Numbered from the stretch's first letter, positions 32,758 through 42,765 are shown. The stretch: 64,000 nt of DNA from Candidula unifasciata (GCA_905116865.2 CAJHNH020007568.1:23506-87505), one strand, 5' to 3'. Notes: generated by a model not told the origin, from the letters alone. Translations and numbers: made by a program.

Positions 32758-32845
32758 GAGAGAAAAGGTCTGGGGATAAGACACATCCTTGCCTTACTCC
32801 ATGCTTTATCTCTTCAAAAGTACCCAATCTACAGCCAGTGGTAAG
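32756..32845 (-). mobile_element. Second copy of the RT segment (duplicated)
   Basis: It repeats 32397-32475 with several substitutions and reads EIKHGVRQGCVLSPDLFS on the minus strand, closer to the expected RQGC block than the left copy. It stops where similarity to the left copy ends near 32838. Confidence 0.75.
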
Positions 32846-32921
32846 CAGAGTGACTGGGGTTTATTGAAAAGGTGGGAGCATCGCGTACAACATTACAGCA
32901 TCCAGTATAAGAGTTGAGTTT

Positions 32922-33295
32922 AGACGACGAATCCATATCACGGCACAAGGGGTTACCTATAAATGCTCCGTTCTTTTTCTGACTCAAGCCTGAGTCCGAA
33001 GATTCTAAGCGCAGTGCACGAATTCCGTAGCACCTGCGGGGATCATGAAATACTTTTCGGTAGATTTAAAACTCCATATTTTGCCAGAGCAGCACCATTA
33101 GGCTATTCTTTTCAATTTCCAACTGCCAAGTTTTTTTGGGGTACGTGCACAACAATACACACGGGCGTCCGATCTTACTACCCAGAGACCATGGGGAAAT
33201 TAAAGGTCCACATTAAAAGATCCCAGCCTTTACCGGAGCATGAACCCGGGATCTCCAGCACTCGAGGCGGACTCCATGCCTCAAGACCAGCTCCA
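32922..33295 (-). mobile_element. SINE-3 copy
   Basis: The left tail 'aaatgctccgttctttttct' and the blocks 'caactgccaagtttttttgg', 'acgggcgtccgatcttacta' and 'cccagagaccatggggaaat' agree with the family. The right-hand head is 'gaggcggactccatgcctca'. Confidence 0.85.
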
Positions 33296-33307
33296 CCCCC
33301 TCCCTTA

Positions 33308-33445
33308 CACAATCCAATATAAGAATGGAAATGGAGGCGCCAACGGCAGCTTTCTAGTGGCTGCAGGGCAACACAGCCCGACATGCCGTAATTGTAACAG
33401 ACACAGAGCATCTTTAGGAGACCAGACACTGTCGTCCGTTTATGA
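33308..33445 (+). mobile_element. LINE-G RNase H fragment
   Basis: The frame reads SNIRMEMEAPTAAF, a stop, then HAVIVTDTEHL. It aligns base for base with 28640-28740 (SSMRMEVEAVTAAL.., HVVIVTDSES). It is too short for a boundary. Confidence 0.65.
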
Positions 33446-33484
33446 TAAAGAGGACTTGGTGAAGACCATGGGATCACATACATG

Positions 33485-33780
33485 AACACAACCTTTGACC
33501 TGTTGGGGCGTTGATGTGTATAGATGGCAGCACTAGCACAGAACACTCGCCATCTTTCTCTGTCTTCTGCTAGTTGAACAAATGCATGATAACTTAGTCC
33601 TGTCCATTTCTTGATGTTGTCATTCTAGATCTACGTTGTCTTACACTTCTTCGCTCCACCACACCTCTTTCCCAAAGGTTTCTTAAAGTACAGTTTTTTG
33701 CAATCGAATCATGTCTCACCAAGTGCCCGAACCAAGCTAGCTTGCGACGTTTCACCACTGCCAAGACAGGGTTCTGATGT
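33485..33780 (-). pseudogene. LINE reverse transcriptase C-terminal fragment
   Basis: The minus strand reads RHQNPVLAVVKRRKLAWFGH, LVRHDSIAKNCTLRNLWERG and RRSVRQRRSRMTTSRNGQ. After a one-base shift it reads GLSYHAFVQLAEDRERWRVF and CASAAIYTHQRPNRS. KRRKLAWFGH..RHDS, then a basic linker, then AEDRE.WR and the QRPNRS end, is the standard tail of one abundant animal LINE type. Well preserved apart from the single shift. Confidence 0.85.
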
Positions 33781-33920
33781 CGAACGAACGAACGAACGAA
33801 CAAACTTTATTTCCAAAGGGTTACAAATTAGGCACGCAGGCCTGTCTTACATTCGGCCCTTCCAAACTCCCATCTTTCACACAGCTGTTGTATTTCATCA
33901 ATAAAGCATGTCTTGTAAAT
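33781..33920 (-). mobile_element. LINE 3' end with (TTCG)n tail
   Basis: In reverse complement it reads 'cctgcgtgcctaatttgtaa', 'ccctttggaaataaagtttg' and then TTCGTTCGTTCG. It abuts the neighbouring LINE fragment exactly at its tail. Confidence 0.65.
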
Positions 33921-34389
33921 TTGTATATTTTGTCTCCGACAAATTTATTTAGGATTACGTTGACAGTGCAACAGAACAGAGGAGCGGATACATACTGGTG
34001 TGTCCATGTGTGTGTCTGTTCTGTTCTGGTCTTTGTTGTTGACCTGTTGTTGAAAGCTAATCGCTGCAACGTACAGCTGACATATACTTTATGTTTTTCT
34101 AACCGTCCGGGTTGAAGACTTGCACTTTACTGAGTCAGTGGCATTGTTGCCCCCGCCTGTTTGTTCACATGCTTGCACCGAGCACCCCCCAGCATTTACA
34201 ACACAACCAAACTCGTAGACAGCTTAACAGACACAGGAATGTTGTAGGAATATCAGATTCTCGGATGAGACAAGGCGATGAGTGGCTCTGGTCTTTGTTA
34301 GTGCGTTCCTAAATGTACGTAAGGGAGATAATATAGGAACTGGCAGATGTATAAATAGTGAATGAGACTTAGTTATGGTTCTTTTGAAA

Positions 34390-34540
34390 ATGCCAGGGGA
34401 CAGTCAACGAATTGAAACGAATGCTAAACTTAAAATGTTTAATTCTTATGTCAAATCGTACTGCTGTATGGAGAGGAAACATGCAGAACGACTAAAACGA
34501 TTAGTAATAAACTATAAACATTCATTACCCGGTGCCAACG
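34390..34540 (+). mobile_element. LINE thumb-region fragment
   Basis: Frames read ETNAKLKMFNSYVKS and then, shifted, LLYGEETCRTTKTISNKL and a stop. The K.FNS.V...LLYG.ETW block follows the palm in LINE reverse transcriptases; the W is C here. Confidence 0.65.
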
Positions 34541-34569
34541 CATAAAAGGTAGGTAGGAAAGTTTTAACC

Positions 34570-34735
34570 GCCAGGACATCACACAAGCGATAAACACCCA
34601 GTGACACAAAAAGCCACCATGCGGATGAGGATCACCCCTGGAGAGGTCCCTGAAACCCCGTTCAGCCGTTAGGCCATGTTAAACACCCAGGGTGGTTCTT
34701 CAAAATAACTAAAAATTGCATCCCATATAGGGACG
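34570..34735 (+). mobile_element. Repeat-5 copy
   Basis: 'ccgccaggacatcacacaag', 'cgataaacacccagtgacac', 'gcggatgaggatcacccctg', 'gagaggtccctgaaaccccg' and 'ttcagccgttaggccatg', in family order. Confidence 0.8.
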
Positions 34736-34777
34736 ACGATAACTAAACCACATAATAGAGACTGTACTAGATGTTAT

Positions 34778-35014
34778 GTCGGCTCTGTGGCTAAGTCGAT
34801 GCGAACGCTTCGCTTCGTAATGCCGGGATGCCAGGTTCGATCCCAGCTGCGGGCCATGCGCCTTGCGTTGGTTTTGGCAGTGGTATCAAGAAAGCCGACC
34901 GTCCAGAAGCAATGGCAAACTACTTGATGTAAATTGCCTAGAGAAACCACACAGCAGCCAGGGGCTGTTAGGGTTGGTTCTGCAACGTTCTGTAAAGGAT
35001 ACGCAAATAACTAA
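34778..35014 (+). mobile_element. SINE-1 full-length candidate
   Basis: The head is 'ggctctgtggctaagtcgat' with a B-box-like GGTTCGATCCC at about 34834. The body has 'cgttggttttggcagtggta' and 'gaagcaatggcaaactactt', and the tail is 'gcaacgttctgtaaaggata'. It ends in an AACTAAC stretch. Confidence 0.9.
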
Positions 35015-35064
35015 CTATATGTTATGGTAGAATAGAGTTCTGTGACATGACTTAAGAAATTCTA

Positions 35065-35345
35065 GTAAGTCAAGAGGTGGGGGGAAAGAAAAGACGCCGG
35101 CGTTGGCTGTCACATACGGCGAGGAAACCTGAGAACAATCTAACTAGAAGGGCTTCTCAGTGGAACCTACAGGAGCATAGAAATAGTGGCAGACTAAGGA
35201 ACGCATAGAGATTGGAGCTAGAGAGTAAAGGTAAAAAGCTGGAGAGGTAGATAATGGGGAAGCTGCATGCGATAGAAAACAGAGGACGAATCTGCATGTG
35301 TTGGTTGAGGGCCTATGCTCCATCAGAGATAAATGGCCAAATAGG
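35065..35345 (+). mobile_element. LINE 3' fragment
   Basis: 'gaaaagacgccggcgttggc', 'gaggaaacctgagaacaatc', 'gagagtaaaggtaaaaagct' and 'ttggttgagggcctatgctc' are collinear with 20735-21012 and 38790-39790. Downstream the sequence is purine-rich (35340-35395). Confidence 0.75.
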
Positions 35346-35432
35346 AAAGAAAAAGACAGAAGTAGGAAAAGGGAAGAGAGGGAATATAGACAGTGTAATT
35401 TTTTGTTCTTTTTTTTTTTAACATTCCTACCT

Positions 35433-35665
35433 GTTAGTTAGTTGCGTATCCTTAACAGGACGTTGCAGAAACAACCCCAGCATTTTTTGGCTGTTGTGGT
35501 TTTTCTAGGCAAATTTACGTCCAGTAGTTTGCCATTGCTTTCTGGTGGTCCGCTTCTCGATACCACTGTCGAAACCAACGCAAGGCACATAGCCCGCAGC
35601 TGGAATCGAACCTTTTATCGACATTACAAAGCGCGTTCGCAAAGCCTAAGCCAGAAACGCCGACT
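35433..35665 (-). mobile_element. SINE-1 copy
   Basis: 'gcgtatccttaacaggacgt', 'gtagtttgccattgctttct', 'gataccactgtcgaaaccaa' and 'gcagctggaatcgaac' form a reverse-complement family copy. Confidence 0.85.
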
Positions 35666-35669
35666 TCCT

Positions 35670-35995
35670 ACCTGTACACGAAGCATTTCGAAGCTGCCCA
35701 GAACTGTTAGGGATTTTAATTAAAATTTAGTCAAAGATGTTTTTTTTTTTTTTTTTAATGCAAGCACAGCCCACAGCCAACGATATATGAAATTAACAAC
35801 AGAAACCCAACTTCAGACGATGATTTCTACATCATAGAGCTGCATACTTCACTTTCTGGTGAAGCCGTTACGGACGCTATAATTATAACTGTTCTGAGGT
35901 TCAACGGGCTATCTGGGAAAATGCTCTGTTCGTCTGCCATGCGTACTAAGACGTGTATATCTCAGGATGGTAAACTAGTTTGCATGTAATCGTAT
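35670..35995. other. No gene recognised
   Basis: T-run at 35740-35756, otherwise unassigned. Confidence 0.4.
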
Positions 35996-35999
35996 ATTT

Positions 36000-36205
36000 C
36001 AGTGGTTCCTAAGCTTCCAAATGCGACGATCCTTTAATAAGTTCCTCATATAATGGCCACCCACGAGCCATCAAATTATATTTGTTGCTACTTCATAGTT
36101 TCCGTGAATATGTGTTTTGCGACGGTCTTTGGCGACCCCAGTGAAAGGGTAGTTCGACCCAAAAAAGTTCGCGACCCATAGGTTTCAGGAAGTTTGAAAA
36201 CACTG
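36000..36205. mobile_element. SPIN-like non-autonomous hAT element
   Basis: The ends are CAGTGGTTCCTAAGCTTCC and its partner, read inward from the right as CAGTGTTTTCAAACTTCC. Inside are 'gatcctttaataagttcctc', 'gttgctacttcatag', 'atatgtgttttgcgacggtc', 'ggcgaccccagtgaaagggt', 'agttcgaccc' and 'gcgacccataggtt'. As I remember it, this order reproduces the non-autonomous SPIN consensus of tetrapods along most of its length. The expected 8-bp target duplication is not visible, so the copy is old or the flanks are changed. There is no transposase coding. The family call comes from memory and needs an alignment. Confidence 0.7.
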
Positions 36206-36359
36206 TGACTGGCCCACCAAACTCACAGTGCCTTACTTACTGCTCGTAGAAAATGAAGAGATCTCACGATCGGACTCAATATCCTTACCAACGCGATGCT
36301 ATTAATGTCAAAAATGGACACTGTCTTAGAATAAAGAAAGTTTATAGTCACAAAAGAAA

Positions 36360-36720
36360 TGAAATGTACCGAGGAAAGATCGAATTAGGAACGATGATAT
36401 CAGGATAAGAGCTGGCACAGAACCGATACTAAACTTTATAGGTAGACAACAAATCAAATTGTTTGGTTATGTAACACAATTGGCATCAGACAGGTCATCA
36501 CAGAGAGCAATGTTACACAGATACAGCAGTAACAGATCCAGAGGTCGACCACGCAGAATATGGACCGCAAAAATATCAAAGACATTGAAAAGTTCTTTAT
36601 ATTAAGCGAAAAGAAGGGCTAGTTTAAGAGATCTCTTTCTGACCTGACGCCGCGAGACATTCCAGGAGTAAAGAAAAGAAGAAGAAGAAAAGGAAGAAGA
36701 AAAGGAAGAAGAAGAAAGTA
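36360..36720 (+). pseudogene. LINE reverse transcriptase C-terminal fragment ending in GAA repeats
   Basis: The frame reads DRIRNDDIRIRAGTEPILNF, IGRQQIKLFGYVTQLASDRS, SNRSRGRPRRIWTAKI and a stop at about 36603. It then continues, decayed, to 'ccgcgagacattccaggagt' and a purine tail (36671-36718). DKIRN..IR..G.EP and QI.LFGY followed by RGRPR..W is the usual thumb and tail order. Confidence 0.8.
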
Positions 36721-36869
36721 AACCTTCGGAAGCGAAGGTGGGAAAAGGCAGATATATAAGCATTATTTATGGCACCAAGCTGCTAGGGGGTGTAGGCGGG
36801 GAGGCGGGGGAAGATGGTTTTGTGAAGTTCTAATTGTAATGAGCGAGCGGTGTAATGTGATGACTAGAG

Positions 36870-37532
36870 CAGTGGTCTCTATCCTTTTTTTTTTAGGTGC
36901 CCCCACCCCCCCCCCCCCCTATCTCACCTCTCCTTAACTCTTTGTCCCAAGGAACGTATCATACGTTCATAGGTTCCTAACTAGAAGTCCAATGAACGCA
37001 TGATGCGCCGAAGTTACGTCTCTTTTAACTATTCCTTGGGCCTTTGATGCTAAAACCCTGGGACTAAAGAGTTAAGTATATGGCATGACCCCGCCTTCAC
37101 GCTTCTCCGCTCCCTACCTAAACATAACAAAATGTGAATGAAAAGAGGGCAAACAGAAAATTCTCAAGTACTGTTAGCAAGAACTTGGAGAAAAAACATA
37201 CTCGTAAAACACGGTGTCAGAAAATAAAAGAAACAATCACCCAGCATTGGCAATTTAGTGTCAAAATATCCAACTGTTGGTTGACACATTTGTCTTAGTG
37301 ATTTTTGCTGTTTTTAGTCTAATGTTGGACAAGGTACAGCGGATATCACTCTCCATATCAAGCTACAAACCCTGTTTTGTTTTCACGACTATTAAAGCTG
37401 CAAACCCTGATTATTACTAGTAAAAATACACCCAGTTTCACAATTGTTTTATGTGCCCATTAAAATTTCTCACGTGCCTCTAGGGGGTGCAGTCCCTCCC
37501 ACCTCCCCCTCGCCCCAGGCTGAAGTCCACTG
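36870..37532. mobile_element. Possible hAT-like element containing a TTAA MITE
   Basis: The left end CAGTGGTCTCTATCCTTTT and the right end (read inward CAGTGGACTTCAGCCT) are partly inverted copies, with a C-rich or G-rich subterminal region on each side. The flanking 8-mers agree at only five positions. A weak call. Confidence 0.35.
36938..37071 (-). mobile_element. TTAA-type MITE copy 2
   Basis: Opposite orientation to copies 1 and 3. It is flanked by TTAA on both sides (36934-36937 and 37072-37075). The ends are CTCTTTGTCCCAAGGAACG and CCCTGGGACTAAAGAG. Confidence 0.9.
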
Positions 37533-37544
37533 GAAAAGAAGCTT

Positions 37545-37665
37545 GTCTGCTGGTCCGAAGGTCCTGGGTTCGTATCATCAGGAAGGCGAATTGTTTTTTT
37601 TTTTTTTTATAGCTGGGTCGACATTCGAGTACTAGCCATTTATGTTACGTTTCAAAGTTGACTTA
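37545..37665 (+). mobile_element. SINE-4 like fragment
   Basis: The head part is 'tgctggtccgaaggtcctgg' and 'gttcgtatcatc', followed by a T-run and 'agctgggtcgacattcgag'. Only partly matching. Confidence 0.45.
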
Positions 37666-37669
37666 ACTG

Positions 37670-38785
37670 CTGTAATGACCCTGCTTTGTATGGTCTCCAC
37701 GAGTACATTGTGGCCGGCGGAAAGTCCGTGCTACAAGTGACAGCACGAGATAATTGGGTCTAGTCGAGGAAGCGAGGGGAAGCCCGAGCTAGACTCGTGG
37801 TGAGTTGATCATCAGAAGTCAGAGAAGACGTCGCATTGTCTTAGAGTAGTGTTAATATTGCGCGAGGTACTAGTGTTTGAACATGTTGCGTGCGAGAGAA
37901 GTATAATTAATTGTGGAAACATGTGGAACAAATGTGACCGAATAAACTGACAGTATGTACTAAGAAGCTGAGCGGCGTTTGTGTTGTCAACCCTAGACGT
38001 TAAAGCAGTGCAAGTTTTGTAGCAGTAAACATCCAGAGAGTGAGCCGTGGCGAAAGCCAATAGGTAGTAAGCCAAAATGCAATCCAAGTCAAGCCAAGGT
38101 TTATTACAACTGCACATTCAGCATTCGCATGAGTTCGCAGTCCTCCGATTTAGTTGTCCTTCTAAGGTACCTTCACTGACTGTTCCCATGTTGAGTTGGT
38201 TATACTGTCTCCATTATCTCCATTGATAGTCATTTTATGTCGGCAAAGATGGAAAAAAAAATCTTCTCCCTACACGTTCTGAATCCACTGTTCACAACAT
38301 CACGTTGGTTGTACAGTCGGGAAACATTCCAAACTAAATCCGCAGCCCACAGTGTCGCGCTATGCACAAAACTGAGTAGCTGGGTGATAAAACTACAAAT
38401 GGAGGGAAATGCAACAACCATCTCTTGACAGAAGCAAAAATGTGATCCGACTAAAAAACAAAGTACTTAACCTCCATTTTGACCGGAAATCTGTGATATC
38501 AGCGGGCGACGCTAGAATGCGTGGATAGGAACTTTTTTCATTGAGGCAAACAATCTACTTCATTTCATTGCCCCCCCCCCCCCCCCCCCTTCCAGGCGCC
38601 AACATGAAAGTTAAGACCACCCTGAGATTACAACATTTCATTCTAGATATCAAGTCCCTGGGGGCAAATGCTACAAACTCCATTAGACCCGCAGGAAACC
38701 TTTAATTAGGGCCCACGTAACGGATAATGTGACCTACAGTAAAAAAACAATATAGTAGAATTTCACCAATAAAAAGCTTCGAGAG
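37670..38785. other. No gene recognised
   Basis: C-run at 38571-38589. Open frames at 37812-38428 have no recognisable domain. The segment from about 37676 to 38030 has a TG start and an AATAAA, but no second LTR was found. Confidence 0.4.
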
Positions 38786-38789
38786 AGAA

Positions 38790-38965
38790 CAACACAAGTT
38801 CCAGTGGACCAAGAAGTGAAGAAAAGACACTGGCGTTGGATAAGACACACGCTGAGAAAACCTGAGAACAATATAACTAGAATATCTTTGTAATAGAACC
38901 AACAGGGCATAGAAAAAAGGAAGACCAAAATACACACGGAGACGGGAGCTAGAGAGTGATTTTAA
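38790..38965 (+). mobile_element. LINE 3' fragment, left half (split by a MITE)
   Basis: 'gaaaagacactggcgttgga', 'gctgagaaaacctgagaaca' and 'gacgggagctagagagtga' correspond to 20745-20910 and 35080-35225. The alignment breaks at 38965 and resumes at about 39684. Confidence 0.8.
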
Positions 38966-39683
38966 GGGGTCACTACACCAAAAATTTTTATTTTTTTATT
39001 TACAGACTTAGACCAGTTATTTTATAATGGCCATTTGTAGGGATACATTTTATTACATTTGTATACTTTAAGTGTTAAAAAATCATAGTTGTCATGGCAA
39101 TAGCCGCCATCTTGTGAAAAAAACAATATGTACTTAGAATCCTTAAATTTTAAAAGCAAACATAGATATTCAACAATAGATGATAGATCCATGACCTTTT
39201 GTCCCATTTAGAGGTACTGGTCTAGTTTATTTACTTTAAACATGTTTTTAAATATTTTTCGTAGAATTTTAAAATGTAGGTTTATTGAAAAAGTCAAAAA
39301 AATCTAGCATCATAAGACAATAATCAAATTTTAGAAACAAAAACTTTCTAAAATCTACTTTTAGATAGACCAGTCCCTATAATATTGTTTATGAAGTATG
39401 CATACAAAATTTACTCTTTATATTAGCTTAGATTTTAGGATTTCACACACACAGCAAACTGAAATATAAAGATTTGAGAAAACTGACTTTTAAACTTTTA
39501 TTTATCTTGAAAAAGTGCACGAGGTGGTGTCATTAGTATTAACTTTTCAATGCTAAATTGTTTACAAATAACATAAATTTTTTGTGTCATCTATTGAACG
39601 AATGCCGAACTTTACAAAAACGAACACATTGAAAAAGTGATATTTTTGTCATAAATTGGGAAAAATGCCGTGTAGTGACCCCC
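38966..39683. mobile_element. About 718-bp AT-rich DNA transposon inserted in a LINE
   Basis: The left end GGGGTCACTACAC (38966-38978) is the exact inverted copy of GTGTAGTGACCCC (39670-39682). The interior is AT-rich and has no coding capacity. The flanks can be read as a 3-bp AAG duplication (38964-38966 and 39684-39686), with the boundary shifted by one base. The insertion is independently shown because the LINE sequence on either side is contiguous in two other copies. Confidence 0.85.
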
Positions 39684-39785
39684 AAGAAGGGGAAAACCTG
39701 GGAAGCGCTGTGTGCGGTAGCCCAGGATAGAACGACTTGGCGTGAGTTTGTTGACGGCCTATGTTTTATTGGGGGTTAGCCAGAA
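39684..39785 (+). mobile_element. LINE 3' fragment, right half
   Basis: 'gaaaacctgggaagcgctgt', 'aggatagaacgacttggcgt' and 'gacggcctatgttttattgg' match 20918-21005. It passes into GAA repeats after GGGGGTTAGCCAGAAG. Confidence 0.8.
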
Positions 39786-39860
39786 GGAGGAGAAGAAGAA
39801 GAAGAAGAAGAAGAAGAAGAAGAAGAAGAAGAAGAAGAAGAAGAAGAAGAAGAAGAGGAA
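39786..39860. repeat. (GAA)n microsatellite at a LINE 3' end
   Basis: About 70 bases of AGA/GAA directly after the LINE end. The poly-R frame is an artefact. Confidence 0.97.
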
Positions 39861-39861
39861 G

Positions 39862-40465
39862 AAAACAGCTGCTGAAAACATACTGGGGAATTATCTATTA
39901 CCCGCATAAGAAACTACACCGTTTTGCCGCTACGGCCACCCTAATAGTAATACTTTATTTGATTAGGTGGTTGAAGCGGATACATGAAATTTGCCCTGTT
40001 CATTTGCCATCTTAGGTAGTCCCATGGGTACTCAAACCTTCAGGTAGCAGTAAGACAGGTAGTAAAAAGCGAAGACGTATTTGAGGGGAGGTAATCGCTA
40101 TAGCTCGCAGTACTGCAAATGAGGTTTGTCAGTTATCTCTCCTTCTTTAAATAGTTTTAGATATTAGGGAGTTGTAATGCTGAATTTAGTCGCTTGTTCT
40201 AGCAACTTGAAGCACTTGGATTCAAAATCACATCGATGAAAACTGTTAAATGGCTTCAGCTGACAGGTAGACCTAGATTAAAACCTGGAAGCAGCGTAGA
40301 AAGCAAAACGCCGCCAGTATGACACTGAACATTCGACAGAATGACAACCGTACTGTTTTTAAAATTGTGTGTCTATGTTCAAGATGTAATACACTCAGAC
40401 CCACCAACAATGGATTATAGATAACTTCGTAACCATTTTTATGGTTCCCCAAAATATATGTTCTC
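39862..40465. other. No gene recognised
   Basis: Unassigned; no domain-bearing frame. Confidence 0.4.
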
Positions 40466-40469
40466 ATCC

Positions 40470-40618
40470 TCGTGTAGCAGGTCCTATGCAGAACGTCGCT
40501 CTCATAACGGTCTGTATAAAACAAACTCGACCTCTCGCCAGCTCTCCCGCTTCGTGTACTTTCATATTTAAGAGTCATTAACATCGTGTGGCCATCTTTG
40601 TGTTGGTCATCCCCTATT
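40470..40618 (-). mobile_element. LINE-X 3' end fragment
   Basis: In reverse complement it reads a GDDQHKDGH-type start, KYESTRSGRAGERSSLFYTD, RYESDVLHRTCYT. It aligns with 17390-17540 at the DNA level, including 'gagcgacgttctgcatagga'. Confidence 0.75.
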
Positions 40619-40799
40619 TAAGAAACCCTAAAACGAGAGTTGGTTCGAGAAGCCAAAAGGGCTGGATTGGATTCCATCCATGATATTAAATTGACAGTTA
40701 ATGCATGTAATAATAATAAGTAGAATACAACTTTTAAACAAATAACAGGTGAAGTAAAACAGTTACAATAAAAGTAAGAGTGAGGATATTATTTAGATG

Positions 40800-41110
40800 A
40801 AGGTTTGCTGAACATTGACACCTGGTAGGCTCAGAACACCTAACTATATGAAACAGGCTATTTTCCAAAGAGAAACGGATGGTTTGATCACCGGAGCCCG
40901 ATGTTATGACAGTGACAAAGATATCATTTTGCTAGTTTAAGGAAAGCTGCCCATCTAACCATACGAGACGGAATAGGGGAATATATTACAAAACAAATTC
41001 TGAGAACAACACATTGAATCAAATTTATTGAGAAACAAAAAATCGAATGGTTTGATTGTCTGATTAAAATGTTCCACATATCCACGGTGCTGTCTAAAGA
41101 ACCGTTGGTG
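40800..41110 (+). mobile_element. LINE thumb-region fragment, heavily decayed
   Basis: The plus strand has 'ataccatacgag'-like blocks and reads YETRRNRGIYYKTNSENNTL and KNRMV followed by stops. The layout matches the 'RNE.I...L.I.P....IE.QKI.WFGHL.RM' region at 36380-36460 and 51180-51260. Confidence 0.5.
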
Positions 41111-41539
41111 TGCAGTGTGTTACTCTCCACTATACTTACAGGTAAAAGTAAAACTTGATGGTGATGATCCCTTAGTTGTGCGAACTAGACAACGCGGACA
41201 CACTCTTGGGCTTCAGTGTCTAGAGGTAGATGATGTATGCCTTTAGATATTGGTGCCGCCCCCCCCCCCCCAGATGACTCACAGGACAGTCCAATATTTT
41301 TGAGTGTTATAAGAGCGGGTTTTCCGGCTTTCTGATGCTTTTAACTACCCAAAAACATATACAACTGGGCCTAAACCCAACCTACTTACCTCTGAAGAGA
41401 GAGAGAGAGAGAGAGTGCAGCCTAGGTCCCACGACTGCATGCAGCCAAGGTCCAACAACTGCTTGCAGCCAGTCTACCACCCCTTAAAACATTCGACTGT
41501 CTGTTTGGGGAGAGATATTCGGATAGAGCCTAGATAGTT

Positions 41540-41825
41540 TGTGTTTTGAGGATCCACGTAACGGCAAATTGTATTCTGCATTCATATGGATCAGGCATCC
41601 TACCGTACCTCACGTGAGTGATGCGAGGAGTTACCAAGGGATCTGGCCGACGCTCAACACTTACGAAAAAGGCGACACGGATATACAACCATTAACCATC
41701 TACTGGTGCTATCATAATTGGAACTCTTCGCTTGCTGATACAGATAGGGACAGAACGCTTATGGGAGCGACCCGAGTGCTGTGATGTCTATTCTCAACTA
41801 AATATTCAACATTTAACTGATAAGA
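41540..41825 (+). mobile_element. LINE-G 3' region
   Basis: 'gttaccaagggatctggccg', 'cgacacggatatacaacc', 'actggtgctatcataattgg' and 'gcttatgggagcgacccgag' followed by 'tgctgtgatgtctattctc'. It is collinear with the reverse complement of 45078-45260. Confidence 0.75.
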
Positions 41826-41829
41826 GGGT

Positions 41830-42660
41830 GGATGCGTCCCCTATCTTGATTTCGAAAACAGCATTGGCCGGGTTTTACCCCAGGTATTGTAGTCCGGTTA
41901 GCACCAGCGACTCGTCGTTATCTACCAGTAAAGTTGATTCTATCAAGTTTAGATCGGATAGCACGTAATGTTGCAAGAGTAGAAACGTGAAGAAAATGTA
42001 TAAAACCGAGCTAAAAGTATACCAGCAAGCTCCACAACAGAAAAAACACAAACAAAACGTGAACTTGTTGCTATAGAGCTTTCATCAGCAACTTCAAAAA
42101 CCATACAATACCACACAAATACGCAAAAATAACTTAGCTTAGTATTTCAAAACAGCTAGATCGATGTTTTGCCAGTAGACCCACGAGACATGTGGGACAG
42201 AAGAATAAATACCTCCTGCGAAAGCAATGGATCATAACTGGAGGGTTTCAAATACAACTGTGTGGGTATTTCAATCCACTAGGAGTTCAGTTCTCTAGGT
42301 GTTCATGTGCCCAAAGTAAAAAAAAAGAAAGCGATTTTTAAAGAGACTTGCGACCTCTGTGGCTGGAGTGGCTAGATTTGATGGCTGTCACCGCCATGTC
42401 GTGGATACCTTGGTGATCCTAGGAATTAGAGTGCAATGGTGCTGGTTTCAAAGCACCGTTCTGCACATTCAAAAAAAAAAAAAAAATGTCTGAACAAGAG
42501 TAGAAACGAACGGCACACTGTTGTCCAGATTAAAATTCGAATACTGATTGATCTATAAAACTAAAAGACAAAATCATAAGCCCTATTCGCCACCTGCGTC
42601 ATAAGGACATAATTTTTTTAATTTTATTTTGTGCTACTGCCCTCTTTAATTTTTTTTTTA
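41830..42660. other. No gene recognised
   Basis: A weak tRNA-like stretch at 42355-42445 (ctgtggctggagtggctag .. ggtttcaaagcacc) was seen, but no second copy supports it. Confidence 0.35.
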
Positions 42661-42661
42661 T

Positions 42662-42765
42662 GTGTTCTTGGACTTCTAGCATTTTCCTTGGTCTCTGATT
42701 AGTGAAATCAGACGCCCGTGTGTATTGTTGTGCACGTAAAAAATCACTTGGCTGTTGAAAACGGT
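42662..42765 (+). mobile_element. SINE-3 internal fragment
   Basis: 'tggacttctagcattttcct', 'tggtctctgattagtgaaat' and 'cagacgcccgtgtgtattgt' match 25548-25640. Confidence 0.7.

Noticed and set aside
37676..38030. Solo LTR (TG start, AATAAA, CA-like end)
   Set aside because: No second copy, no target duplication and no internal retrovirus-like sequence could be found.
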